From Diphasiastrum complanatum (Eukaryota > Streptophyta > Lycopodiopsida > Lycopodiales > Lycopodiaceae), in contig CM055099.1 in assembly GCA_029204225.1 (NCBI GenBank), positions 69,547,349-69,611,348 on the forward strand: a stretch of DNA of 64,000 nucleotides. The letters are read 5' to 3'. The notes beneath the pieces were generated by a model, which was not told the DNA's origin, made no database searches, and saw nothing but the letters and a program-made list of their open reading frames with translations. A program made the position numbers and the translations under genes. This document shows, piece by piece, positions 54,421 through 64,000 of this stretch (positions within the stretch are counted from its first letter, which is position 1; the number at the start of each line of letters is the position of its first letter).

Positions 54421-57365
54421 TATCCCTTTCCTCAAATGTGAAACGTCTTTGTGAACATATCATCTTTATTTCGAGGATTATTCGAGAAACATTCTTGTTC
54501 GTCAGATTTTTGTTGAGGCAAAAAAAAATATATGATTCGTCCTTTAGATATTTCTTCAGAGAATATGTGTCTTGTTGTTGCGTTGAGTAGGTTGATTTTG
54601 AGCTGAAATTGTTTGATGAAAACTGGAATCAAACTTCAAAACATCTTCAAACTACAAAGATCTAGCATCAGTATCACAGATAGGCATCAACATGACAAAG
54701 ACATGAATAATATTTATGAATTATTCAATTCTTCATATAGTTTATGAGCTAGTTCCAAGTTCTGTTGAGTTTCGATCAACAACAAATCTTCTTTGGATTT
54801 TGTATATCGGCCAACTGGGAGGTTGTCGAATTCTTTTAGTTTAACAGGGAGTAATGTTCCATCAAACAACTCCTGAGTCAAATTTGTATCTTCGTCTGAA
54901 TCACTTCGTAGAGTGATTTCTTCACAGTATCGAGCTGAGAATCTAATAAAATTGCTTTTAACATAAAGATTCTGAACAAAAAATTATGTCTTTGCCGCAA
55001 AGGTACCAAACTGCCAAAATGTATATGTACAAAATTGCTTATATCTGAATGACTTCCTTCTATCCTAGAAATTATGTCAAATCTCCGCAAAATATTCTGC
55101 AAGGTTTCACTCCCAATCCATATATAGACTGAATAATTTTGGATACGCCATATTAATGTTAATCAGCAACCCTGTGTCGTCGAATGCGCCTAAATCCGCA
55201 ATAGCTTTGGGTTTGTATAATTGAAACTGTGACTTTCACTTCCATAAATGTCGCTTATTGTCTTCGTTCTGCAAAAATTGAAGTTCTTTGATGCGAATAT
55301 ATTCGAGAGCATACATAGCTGAAGAGCCTATGTATAACTCTGTTGTCCTGAAAGGTAGGACTTTAAACTTACCTTGGATTATGCCCCAGCAAAGACATCC
55401 TTTCTGCTCGATAGAAAGTTGGGCCCATAACCAGAGAAAGTCTTCCTTCTCCCATGGTCGCTTCCAATTGTCGAAGGCGATGCCTACTGCGCCTGGTAGC
55501 ATCATATAATCCATATGCCATTGTTATTCAATGTTAAAAGCAGGTGGACACCGTTTCCAGAAGCGTTCAGCAAATGCACGGAATCTGTCAACACATACCT
55601 TCGATTGACTTCGTCGCATTCGTTTTGACTATGTAGATGCAGTTGCCAAGTCCTGAGTTTGCAATTCAGCAGCCAACTTCTGATTTTCCATTTGTTGTTG
55701 GAGATCTGACAGCTCCTGTTCGAGCTTGTCAATCTTTGCAATTGCTTCCAAATACTCGGGATGGTCTGAGGCTCCGGTGCAGGCAGGCACAGATGGAATT
55801 TGCTGTGTAAGGTCATCAGTTCTAAGTAAGGCCTGAAGGTACTCGTCATGTGCATCTGGTCCACTGCAAGATGGGGTAGCTTCCTCAACAAGAGCCTTCA
55901 AATCCTCGAGTGGTTGAAGGAACTCAACTCAAAAATTGTCGAGCATCTGATCTTGGAGCTGGTTTTGCTTCGCGAGGTCGATTGTAACGGACTCTACATT
56001 GGTGCATACAGAGAGAGCAGCTTCTGCCTTCAGTCTTCTCATTCGCTCCTCTTGGAAATGTTTCTGGAGAGCGACATTATGTTGATTTGCAACTGTTAGT
56101 TGCTGCTTTAAAGAATCATTTTGAGTCTGATAATTATCAGACTTGGCCTCAATCGTCTTATTGATCTGTTTTAAAGAATCAGCTTCCTTTATTAAGGTTT
56201 GAAGCTGTGTGTCAAGAGAACGATTTCGTTCAATCAGTTTCGTGTTGTCTGATTTGAGCGAATCAATCTTCTTGAAAGATGCCTTGAGATCCTCTTGGCA
56301 TCTCCTTTCTGAGTTGACAAATTCCATCGTAAGTTGTTGGTGGTACTTATTCAACTCATACACTTCAGCCACTAGGTTTTTGGCTTTCTCGGACATAGTG
56401 CGAAACCACTGGGGCTGGTCGTCTGGTTGTTCTTCATCTGCCACAGGTGCCCCAGTGTCGCCTTCAATAGTTGTTTGTCTTTTGTCTGATGTATCAGACT
56501 GAGTTGCATCATTGTCAGAGGAGGAGGCACTCAGCTGCTTCTGAGATGTGGAAGCAGATGCGGGCTGTGAAGAATCAGCAGCAGTAGCTCCATCAGTCTC
56601 TATCGCCACAGCTGGAACTGGTTCCGACTGGGATGATGCAGCGTCAATGTCCATAGCAGTGGTAGCTGCTACTTCGACAGCTGGTGCAATTTCAGTAACG
56701 AGGCCGGAAAGATCAATTGGCTTGGAGGCCAACATCCTTCCCATCAGCAATGTTTTCTCTTGCTCATTCAAAATGTCAAAATGGACGCATAGCCGAGATA
56801 CATGTGCTCCAACTCCAGAAAATTTTTGGTGCTTGATCCAGCGCAAAAATGCTTTATATGTAATAGTGCCAAAACAAACCGAATTACCCGCAAGTTCATC
56901 TAAGATGTAACCAAAATTTTGCACTGAAATCGTCGCATCTGCATCCGTCAAAAAGAGTGCTTAGTTCACATATTTACAAAACATCTTAAATGTGGTATCA
57001 CGAATCATAGAGATCTTGTACCCCTTCGTGGGCATGAAACAATTGTTAAGGAAGTGGGCAGCTTCATCCACCGAATCCTTATTTGTTGAGATCATCTTTC
57101 CATCCATCGGTAATCCAAGGGCTGTGCAGAATAAGTCTTTAGAGATAGTGAAGAATTTGCCTCGCACATGGACTTTGAAATCCACCTCCGAAATGGAATG
57201 AATGGAGTTGACAAACTTCGTACTGACTTCGGAGATGATGATGGAGGGGTCCACTTTTAAATTACCCAACCTGCATCGATCCAAAAAGGACTGGATGGAT
57301 GCCAGGCGGATTTCTACACGTGTTTTCCAGATGATGTTAGAGCTTGAACTAGATCCAGAAGCCAT
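54421..57365 (-). pseudogene. ORF3 of P
   Basis: Starts MASGSSSSSNIIWKTRVEIR at 57365 and stays in one frame for over 700 codons, with only four internal stops (56961, 55929, 55629 and near 55528) up to a stop at 55236. N-terminal domain: VDFKVHVRGKFFTISKDLFC, TALGLPMDG, GYKISMIRDT, GYILDELAGNSVCFGTITYK. Middle: Ala/Ser/Thr/Asp-rich, then a long coiled coil (KKIDSLKSDNTKLIERNRSL...). C-terminal domain: QWHMDYMMLPGAVGIAFDNW, LSIEQKGCLCWGIIQGKFKV, MYALEYIRIKELQFL. Decayed similarity runs on to about 54750. Third gene between integrase and 3' LTR, same place as in B. No membrane segment or signal peptide is apparent. Function unknown. Confidence 0.8.
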
Positions 57366-58320
57366 TGTTTGAATTTTTCACGAAAGCTCGTAGATCGCAA
57401 TAGGTCGCAAATGAATGTTTTGATCGCAAAGAGAATGTGCGCAGAAAAGCATAAAATTGTAGGCAGAAAGTGTAAGAAAGAAAAATGAAAAATAACCCTG
57501 ATATGCAGTAGCAGTGTGGAAGGGATGATGATGTGGCATGGTGACTTGACATCTGTCACTTCCATTTATGGAGTACGTGCATGGGTCAGTGTTTGAAACT
57601 ATGATTTGACAGATCGATCTTTAATGACGGAAGACCGTTTTTGAAAAGAAAACAAATAAATTAAGGAGAAACAATATCTGTTTTGATATGTGAGCGTACA
57701 CACGTGTGAATAATGATGATCACGTGGCCATCATCTTTAATAGAGAGGTGTTAAAAGTAGGTAGGGTTGAGAGATTCTCGAAGGATACTAGAAAGTTTCT
57801 AGAATGTTTTGCGAAACATTCTTGAGAGATTCTAGAAAATGATACAGAACTTCACGAAAAATTCTCAAAAATGTTAAGCGTCATTCTAGAAAATTTCTCG
57901 AAAAATTGGAAAGAAAAAATGCTAGAAAGATTTTAGAAAAATTCTCGAAAAAAAAAATGACAAGTTTTAGTTCACAGTTGAGTGTCGCGAAAGTTTCTCA
58001 AAAAGTTCTTGAAAATACTTTGAAAAATAACTTAAAAGATTTGAGAGAAGACAAGAAAAATTCTCGAAAATTTCACAAAACAGTTTGAACAAATGTTGAA
58101 CAGTACTAGAAAAGTTCACGAAAATTTCTAGAAAATTTTTTAGAAAAGAAAAAAAGTCGCGAACATTATCAGAAAAGATAGAGAAAAATTCGCGATTGAT
58201 TCTAGAAAAATACTAGAAAATAATAAGAATAAAAATAAATAAATAAAATTCTGGTCAAAGGTAGTATTTTTTTAGTCTGGACCTGTTAATACGTGTAGGT
58301 AACAGTTCCTCTTCAAGTGA
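57366..58320 (-). other. Linker between pol and ORF3 of P, repeat-rich
   Basis: 57770-58230 is dominated by irregular repeats of TCTAGAAAA and CTCGAAAAATT (plus strand), A-rich on this strand. No coding domain. Immediately upstream of ORF3 (57370-57560) is a less repetitive leader. Position matches the repeated linker of B, but the motif differs. Confidence 0.6.
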
Positions 58321-59587
58321 TTGAAGTTGCATAGAACCATTGTCAAACACCTCTATGACTTTAAAAGGTCCAAGCCATCGCATATGGAGTTTTTCTGGGA
58401 ACTTTTGATGGCGATTGTCATATATCAACGCATAATTATCAGCTTTAAGATCACATTTTTTTTATATGACTGTCATATTTCTTCTTTCTTTATTCCTGAG
58501 TTTCCTTTGTTAATTTTTGTGAAGACTCACGAGCTTCAGCTAGTTCTTCAATATTAGTCAACCTTTTGTTTATACATTCTGCATTTGTTCGTTGAGCTTG
58601 GATACGAAAAGTTTTGGCCTCAAATTCAATTGGCAGAATAGGAGGCATACCATATGTCAGAAAATATGGTGTCTGTTTTGTCGTGATTTTCTCTGTATTA
58701 TGATAAGCCCAAAGAACTGATGGTAGTTTCTGATTCCAATCCGTTGCGTGTGCAATAGTAATTTTAGTCAGGATCTTACATAAAATTCCATTAGCTCTTT
58801 CTGTCAACCCATTTGCTTTTGGATTATACGGTGTAGTTTTTCTGTGTTTGATGAGGAAATAAGTTGTCAGCAACCATATAGTGTCATTTAAAAAATGTGT
58901 ACCTCAGTCACTTACTAGTTCGAGTGGACAACCATATCTGGTGATAATACTTTTGAATAAGAATGTCGCGACAATTTTTGCATCATTTCTTTTTGTCGCC
59001 TCTGCTTCCACGTTCTTTGTAGCATAATCCGTTGCAACTAGAATATATCGACATTTCGTATGTCGGGTAACAGGTTTAATTGGACCGACAAAGTCAATCT
59101 CCCACTTCTCGAATAGTGCAAGAGGAAGGATTGGTGTCAACGGCCAATTCATTGATTTTGTAAGCTTACCAGATCTTTGGCATGGATCACATGAACGAAT
59201 AAAGTTTGATACATCCTTAAATATTGTTGGCCACCAATACTTGGTAGTCAATATCTTATTAAATGTGTTCTTCAAAGCAAAATGTCCACCAACATCTTCT
59301 GAGTGTAAGGCTTTAACGACCTTTTTAATGTTTTCGGATTCGAGACATCTTCGAAGCTGATGATCTGCACCAAGCTTGTACAGAACATTGTTAATAATTG
59401 TATAAGGTGCTACCTTATATTGAAAAACTATCTTTTTCTCCAAATCATAACCATCTTGATATATCTGATCCTTGAGATAAGTAATGATATCAGAATATAG
59501 CAAATTTGTAGATAGAATTTCGAATAAATGTTCGTCTGAAAAATCATCATTGATAGGATCTTCAATTTTTTCAGTGCTGAGTCGCAA
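58321..59587 (-). pseudogene. Integrase of P
   Basis: Frame 59587-58904: the H2C2 zinc domain (LRRCLESENIKKVVKALHSE, GHFALKNTFNK, FIRSCDPCQRSG), then WEIDFVGPIKPVTRHTKCRY (first Asp) and CPLELVSD (second Asp), with a stop where relatives have Arg-Gly-Thr. The second frame (58873-58490) has KTTPYNPKANGLTERANGIL (catalytic Glu) and PSVLWAYHNTEKITTKQTPY. All catalytic residues are present, so decay is limited to the stop, a frame change and losses at the C-terminus, which continues faintly to 58320. Confidence 0.9.
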
Positions 59588-60013
59588 TAGACAATCAGCA
59601 TTTGTATGATACTTTCTTTGATGAAGCTCTACTTGATAAGTGAATTATTGTAGAAGTAGAACCCATCAAGCAATTCGTCTTGATAGATCTGGTTTATTTA
59701 CAAGATACTTAAGAGCATAATGATCCACATGAAAAATAAATACATATCCCAGCAAATAATGTTGAAATTTTTTAACAGTGAAAATCATGTCAAGTGCTTC
59801 CCTTTCTGTAGTCGAATACTTTATCTCTGATGCACTGAGCTGTTGACTCGCATAGTAGATGGGATGATCCTTCTTCTGGTCGTCCTTCTGGCTTAGACAG
59901 ATGCCAATAGCAAATGCAAAAACATCCACATAACTATGAAATAAAATAGCCCAGTTGGGTGGTCTCAGAATAGAAGCATTGATCAACCTTTGCTTAAGAT
60001 CTTCAAATATTTT
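59588..60013 (-). pseudogene. RNase H of P
   Basis: INASILRPPNWAILFHSYVD, FAFAIGICLSQKDDQKKDHP, IYYASQQLSASEIKYSTTER and EALDMIFTVKKFQHYLLGYV, then HVDHYALKYLVNKPDLSRRI. The Asp-Glu-Asp catalytic set of gypsy RNase H is recognisable, with the last part broken by a stop at about 59650 (WVLLLQ* region). It lies between RT and integrase in the same order as in B. Confidence 0.87.
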
Positions 60014-61302
60014 TTACTGTTCATTCGTCCACAAGTATTCCACTTGTTTCTTCAGTAGATGTGTAAGAGAGGCAGCAATAGAAGCATGATTTTGAATAAA
60101 TCTCCTGCAATAGCCAACATGTCCTAAGAAAGCTCTTAGTTCACGCGAATTGGTTGGTATCAAGAGGTTTTTTATAAGCTCGACTTTATCTTTGTCGACT
60201 TCTATTCCTCTGTTAGATATTCTGTGTCCGAGCAATATTCCTTCTTTCATACCAAAAAAATATTTCTCTGGATGAAGAGATAAACAAGTATCTCGATACC
60301 GTTGCAATGTTAATTTCAGCTTCTGCAGGTGTGTCTTTATATCACTGTACACACAGAAATCATCAATAAATATTTCAAGAAAAGTTCTCAGGAAGGCAGC
60401 GAAAATTAATATCATGATTCGTTGAAAAGTCACTGGAGCGTTACAAAGACCAAAGGGCATTTTGTTGTAGGCATAAGTGTCCCAATCCGTCGTGAATGTG
60501 GTCTTTGAGCGATCCTCCTTTCGTACTCCCACCTGATTATATCCAGAAAAGCCGTCACAGAAACTGTAACGCTCTTGACCAGCAACCTGATCTAGGATGG
60601 AATCAGTAAAAGGCAAAGGATGATGGTCTTTCTTGGTGGCAGCATTGAGTTTTCGAAAATCCTGACATATTCGTATTTTGCCAGTCTTCTTCTTCGGAAC
60701 GACAACAATGGATGAAACTCATTCACTACTTAAGACGGGATAGATTATACCTGCCTTAAGGTGTTTGTTAAGTTCGTCCTTGACCATTAGAAAGTATTTA
60801 GGATTGAGACGATATTGTTTCTGTCGAACAGGTACATCATCTTCTTTTAGATCAATTCGGTGCTCTCCGAATTCTGCAGGTATACCCTTCAAATCGTCGA
60901 GCGACCAGACAAAAACATCTTGATACTCCTTTAATAGTTCAGTGAATTCCGCCAACTCAGATTCTCCAAGTGACTTTGAAACATGCACAAATCTGTCAGG
61001 TGCAAGTTCAATCAGTTCAGTAAAATCTGGTAAGATGATACCTTCAATCATACTGGCCTTGGTATGGCCATGAATTTCGCGCATGGTTGACTCCATAGAT
61101 ATTTTCTTGTCGTCAACCTGGTTCTTGTTACCAAATTTGTGTTCAAATTCGTCACTCGAATCGTCAAACTCTTTCGAGTTTGTGTCTACAACGTTAATTT
61201 CTTCATACGAAACATCAGCTTCATCGTTGCAAGCATCGAAGAATTCTTCGTCATCAGCATTCTCATAACATTCAAAGTACTGCACTTCAATATCAGATTT
61301 AT
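60014..61302 (-). pseudogene. Reverse transcriptase of P
   Basis: Frame 61285-60719: acidic linker, then FTELLKEYQDVFVWSLDDLK, VRQKQYRLNPKYFLMVKDEL and AGIIYPVLSSE. Past a frameshift near 60717 (IVVVPKKKTGKIRIC region) the frame 60616-60014 has DSILDQVAGQERYSFCDGFS, YAYNKMPFGLCNAPVTFQRI, IFIDDFCVYSD (catalytic FIDD) and GILLGHRISNRGIEVDKDKV. It ends inside the pre-RT linker at 61302, where copia sequence takes over. Closest relative here is B. Confidence 0.92.
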
Positions 61303-63043
61303 AGGAAGAATAAAACTTTATGTGAAAGTGCCAAATCCATGAGGTTAGGTGCTAATCTGCCAAAACTATTTTGGGATCAAGCTTTGTTGTGTGCTAACTT
61401 TCTATGCAATAGGTGGCTGAGTGCTATATTGGATGGAAGAACACCTTTTGAGATGCTATTCAAGAGGAGGTCGAGTGTCAAGTTTTTTAGAACTTTTGGA
61501 TGCACTTTCTATGTCAATATAACTCCTGATGATAGGACAAAGGAGGATCCATCTTCAAGGAAAGATATATTTGTTGGATGTAGTGAGCTGAGTAAAGCCT
61601 ACAAGGTTTACATTCCTACTACTAATAAGGGTGATTATTGGTAGAGATGTCATTTTTTATGAGGGGAACATTCCAAAAGTGTCTTCAAGTAATGATGATG
61701 TGGATGGATCTAACAATCTTGATGTTGATGTTATGGATCCTATTTTATATGGTGATGATGAAGGACCTTCATCGAGTCAAAATCCAAGGAGAACATCAAG
61801 GGAAAGACAAACACTCCCAAGGCTCACATATGATGAGAAAGTGGTTGTTAGAACAAACTTTGCTTTCCTAACCTCTTTTGATGAACTTACATGTGTAGAT
61901 GAAACAAGGAACAAAGAGGAGTGGATCCAAGCAATGGATCTTGAGTATCAAGCTCTTATGAAGAATGAAACATGGAGATTGGTGGAGTTATCTAAGGACA
62001 AGAAAATAATTGGATGCAAATGGATCTTCAAAGTGAAGACTAATCAAGATGGATCTATCAATAAGCATAAGACAAGGTTGGTGGCCAAGGGATATGCACA
62101 AGAACATGGTATTGACTATGATGAGACCTTTGCACCTGTGGCAAAGATGGTAAGCATTCGGTTCATCTCTCTTGCTACTCTTTATAGATGGGATCTATGG
62201 AAATCGGACATTACAAATGCATTTTTGAATGGCGATCTTGAGGAGGAAGTGTACATGGAGCAACCCAAGAGCTACATTTCATCTACAAAGCCAAATCATG
62301 TGTGTCTTCTATAAAAGAGTTTGTACGGTCTTAATCAATCACCAAGAATTTGGTATGCTAAGCTTAACACATTTTTACTCTCTCAAAGCTTTGTTATGAG
62401 TGAGTATGATCATTCACTTTATTATAGGTTTGCTGAAAATGATGTTACCACTTTGCTAATCTATGTGGATGATATCATCTTGCGTGGTGGAAACAATCAA
62501 GATGTTGAGGTGCATGATCTTGGTCATTTGCATTACATTTTAGGAATAGAAGTGATTAGATTTTCTCAATCTACGTTCATTTGTCAAGAGAAGTATGCTA
62601 ATTCTATTCGAAGAAGATTTCATGATGTAAAGTCTTGTGATACACCTATGGAGGAAAGATCCTTCAAGGACATTACTCTCTATAGAAAGCTAGTTGGTTC
62701 ACTTATCTATCTAACGATCACAAGACCAGATCGAAGCTATTGTGTTGGTAGATTAAGCCAATTTATGCAGGATCCTAGTGAAGAACATTGTAAGTTAGGA
62801 AAAAGAGTTTTGAGATACATCATAGGAACTCGAGATTTTGGCATATTGTATGAGGGATCATCACCTAACTTGTTTGGATTTTTAGATTCAGACTTTGCTG
62901 GAGATCAAATGGATAGGAAATCCATAAGTGCACATTGTATTTTCATAGGTGATGGAGCTATATCATGGATGTCAAAGAAACAAGCCACTATCAACATGGT
63001 GACCAGAAAAGAAAGAAATGACATGAAGACCCATTTTTTGTAA
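61303..63043 (+). pseudogene. M integrase end, RT and RNase H
   Basis: After KTLCES: LGANLPKLFWDQALLCANFL and LDGRTPFEMLFKRR (integrase end). Frame shift at 61631, then IIGRDVIFYEGNIPKVSSSN. RT: EEWIQAMDLEYQALMKNETW, LVAKGYAQEHGIDYDETFAP, DITNAFLNGDLEEEVYMEQP. A stop at 62312 precedes MYGLNQSPRIWYAKL, the catalytic LIYVDDIIL and HDLGHLHYILGIEVIRFSQS. The 5' part of RNase H follows (FLDSDFAGDQMDRKSISAHC, GAISWMSKKQ) and is cut at 63043. RT palm lacks ~40 residues between GGNNQDVE and VHDLGH, so it is probably inactive. Confidence 0.88.
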
Positions 63044-63842
63044 TATTTAATTTTTTTTTAAATGCCTATATTCAAAATGATTTGCAAATTCTATATTATA
63101 ATGCAAAATATATATAATTTTTTGTCAAAAACTAAAATCATACTAAAAAAGTTAGATATAGAATTCTGAAAACATATTTAATTTTGTACGTATTTTAAAT
63201 TAATTAATAAAAAACAAAATCATTAAATATAAAAATACAAAAATCAACAAAAAAATTTATTTTAATTATTTGAAAAACTATCTAGTAACAAATATTTTAA
63301 AGTCTTTAAATTTCTTTATTTGAAATAATTTATAAAGAATGAAATATAAAATAAAATTAGTATTTTTTTAAAATTACAATTTTTTACAATAATAATTTGT
63401 ACAGATTCAAAAAATTTATGTAATTTAGATCTACTACACACAAACTCTAATTTTAAAAATATTTACTTAAATACACATCTAAAACTACATGACTTTAAAA
63501 AAAAATTAAATTTTTAAGAAAAGAATCTTCTCCTTAGTTTCATCATAATTAAGAACTTGATATTCTATTAATAAATTTTAATATTTTAAAAAATAAAAAA
63601 TATTGCCAATTTTAATAATATTCATTAATTTTTTGAGGATATGATTTTATAACAAATCCAAAATAGTATTTCAATTCCAAAATAACATTCATTAGAATAA
63701 ATATTTATTAAATTGATATTTAAAGAATAACATTGAAAAAATATTTCAAGTAGCACATAATATAAAAATATATAAATGAATTTAAAAACTCAATGTCACA
63801 AAAGTTTGAAATTCATATGTAATTTTTAAAATGATGAAATAG
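63044..63842. other. Extremely A+T-rich stretch
   Basis: Nearly pure A/T with long runs of A and T, and no open frame of note. No gene or repeat unit is seen. It marks the sharp end of copia M. Confidence 0.7.
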
Positions 63843-64000
63843 TCATGTACATGCTTTCCAAAAATCATCAAGGTCATTGACGTCTTTGGGCTTTTCTGGA
63901 GGTGTCTCAATAGAGAGAACGACAACCTCTTCAACAATTTCTTCTACAATGACAACATTATAATCTTGAACTAGGACATCTGCAAAGTCCCCTATGTCAC
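63843..64000 (-). CDS. Partial open frame at right edge
   Basis: A minus-strand frame is open from the window edge to a TGA at 63843-63845: 51 codons containing DIGDFADVLVQDYNVVIVEE, then PPEKPKDVNDLDDFWKACT. Acidic, ends in a compact C-terminus, and its base composition is far less A+T-rich than the neighbouring 800 bp. It could be the last exon of a host gene or part of another element; no family is recognised. Confidence 0.35.
   Translation of the reverse strand, partial: DIGDFADVLVQDYNVVIVEEIVEEVVVLSIETPPEKPKDVNDLDDFWKACT

Larger units (their letters stand above)
53157..61302 (-). mobile_element. Gypsy element P, 5'-truncated, with ORF3
   Basis: Minus-strand element inserted in M integrase: 3' LTR on the left, then ORF3, repeat-rich linker, integrase, RNase H, RT and the pre-RT linker, ending at 61302. 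Gag, protease, primer site and 5' LTR are gone. Expected target duplication GAAAG (53152-53156) has its counterpart at 61324-61328, but 21 extra bases of copia sequence precede it. Related to B, not the same family: coding similarity is clear, LTRs differ. Confidence 0.85.
48022..63043 (+). mobile_element. Copia element M, interrupted by N, P and others
   Basis: Pieces of one plus-strand copia lineage occur in order: gag (48022-48520), gag end to integrase (51821-53156), integrase to RNase H (61303-63043). Insertions separate them: N (48521-50110), an unknown block with a MITE (50111-51820), and P (53157-61302). No LTR of M is visible; the left side is cut by L and the right side fades into A+T-rich DNA. 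A ~26-bp overlap around P suggests that the right part may derive from a second copy. Confidence 0.65.

Noticed and set aside
55848-56910. Plus-strand frames across P ORF3
   Set aside because: Antisense shadows of the coiled-coil and Ala/Ser-rich parts of the minus-strand ORF3.
1-64000. CRISPR arrays, bacterial operons, rRNA or tRNA genes
   Set aside because: No regularly spaced identical repeats, no ribosome-binding-site-led gene clusters, no cloverleaf or rRNA core sequence noticed; everything fits plant retrotransposons.

Overview
The window is plant nuclear DNA made almost entirely of LTR retrotransposons and their ruins. I see no bacterial, plastid or mitochondrial genes and no intact host gene. 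The evidence is: Ty1/copia elements with the initiator-methionine tRNA primer site (TGGTATCAGAGC or its complement); Ty3/gypsy elements whose primer site (TGGCGCCGTTGCC...) pairs with the 3' end of plant tRNA-Asp, as in the Athila/Tat side of the family; A+T-rich DNA; microsatellites; and MITE-like elements. A land plant with an old, repeat-swollen genome fits; the species cannot be read from this. Letters A to S below are my own labels for elements.

Layout. 1-6663: copia gag relic (340-1078), a possible host terminal exon (2134-2382), and a collapsed copia element S (3418-4801) whose two LTRs carry their middle part in opposite orientations. 6664-32436: a deep nest. A minus-strand gypsy remnant E (6664-7227 and 30251-31439) flanks copia D (7228-30250). 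D has gypsy element A (11351-29905) inserted in its 5' LTR with target duplication ATAGA. A in turn contains copia C (12564-16493, with a MITE in its LTR) and gypsy element B (16684-27513), which split a zinc knuckle of A with target duplication TGGAA. A gypsy RT relic (F) follows E. 32437-45430: assorted remnants: LTR of G, copia H split by a second MITE copy, 3' ends of copias I, K and Q, and a gutted gypsy J (36443-40367).

45490-63043: a second nest in copia M. The 3' end of gypsy L and the inverted 3' end of gypsy N face each other across 0.5 kb of M gag, forming a large palindrome. Then come an unidentified block with a third MITE copy, M gag to integrase, gypsy P (53157-61302, minus) inserted in M integrase, and the rest of M pol. 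63044-63842 is extremely A+T rich; an open frame runs off the right edge on the minus strand.

How the parts work together. Each element once encoded gag, protease, RT/RNase H and integrase for copy-and-paste replication; nearly all now carry stops, frameshifts or deletions. The most interesting shared feature is an extra long gene (called ORF3 here) between integrase and the 3' LTR in gypsy elements B, L, N and P: an N-terminal globular domain, a Ser/acid-rich linker, a coiled coil, a conserved C-terminal domain, and (in L and N) a basic tail. Element B also carries two retropepsin-like protease domains in tandem, where its relative A has one.
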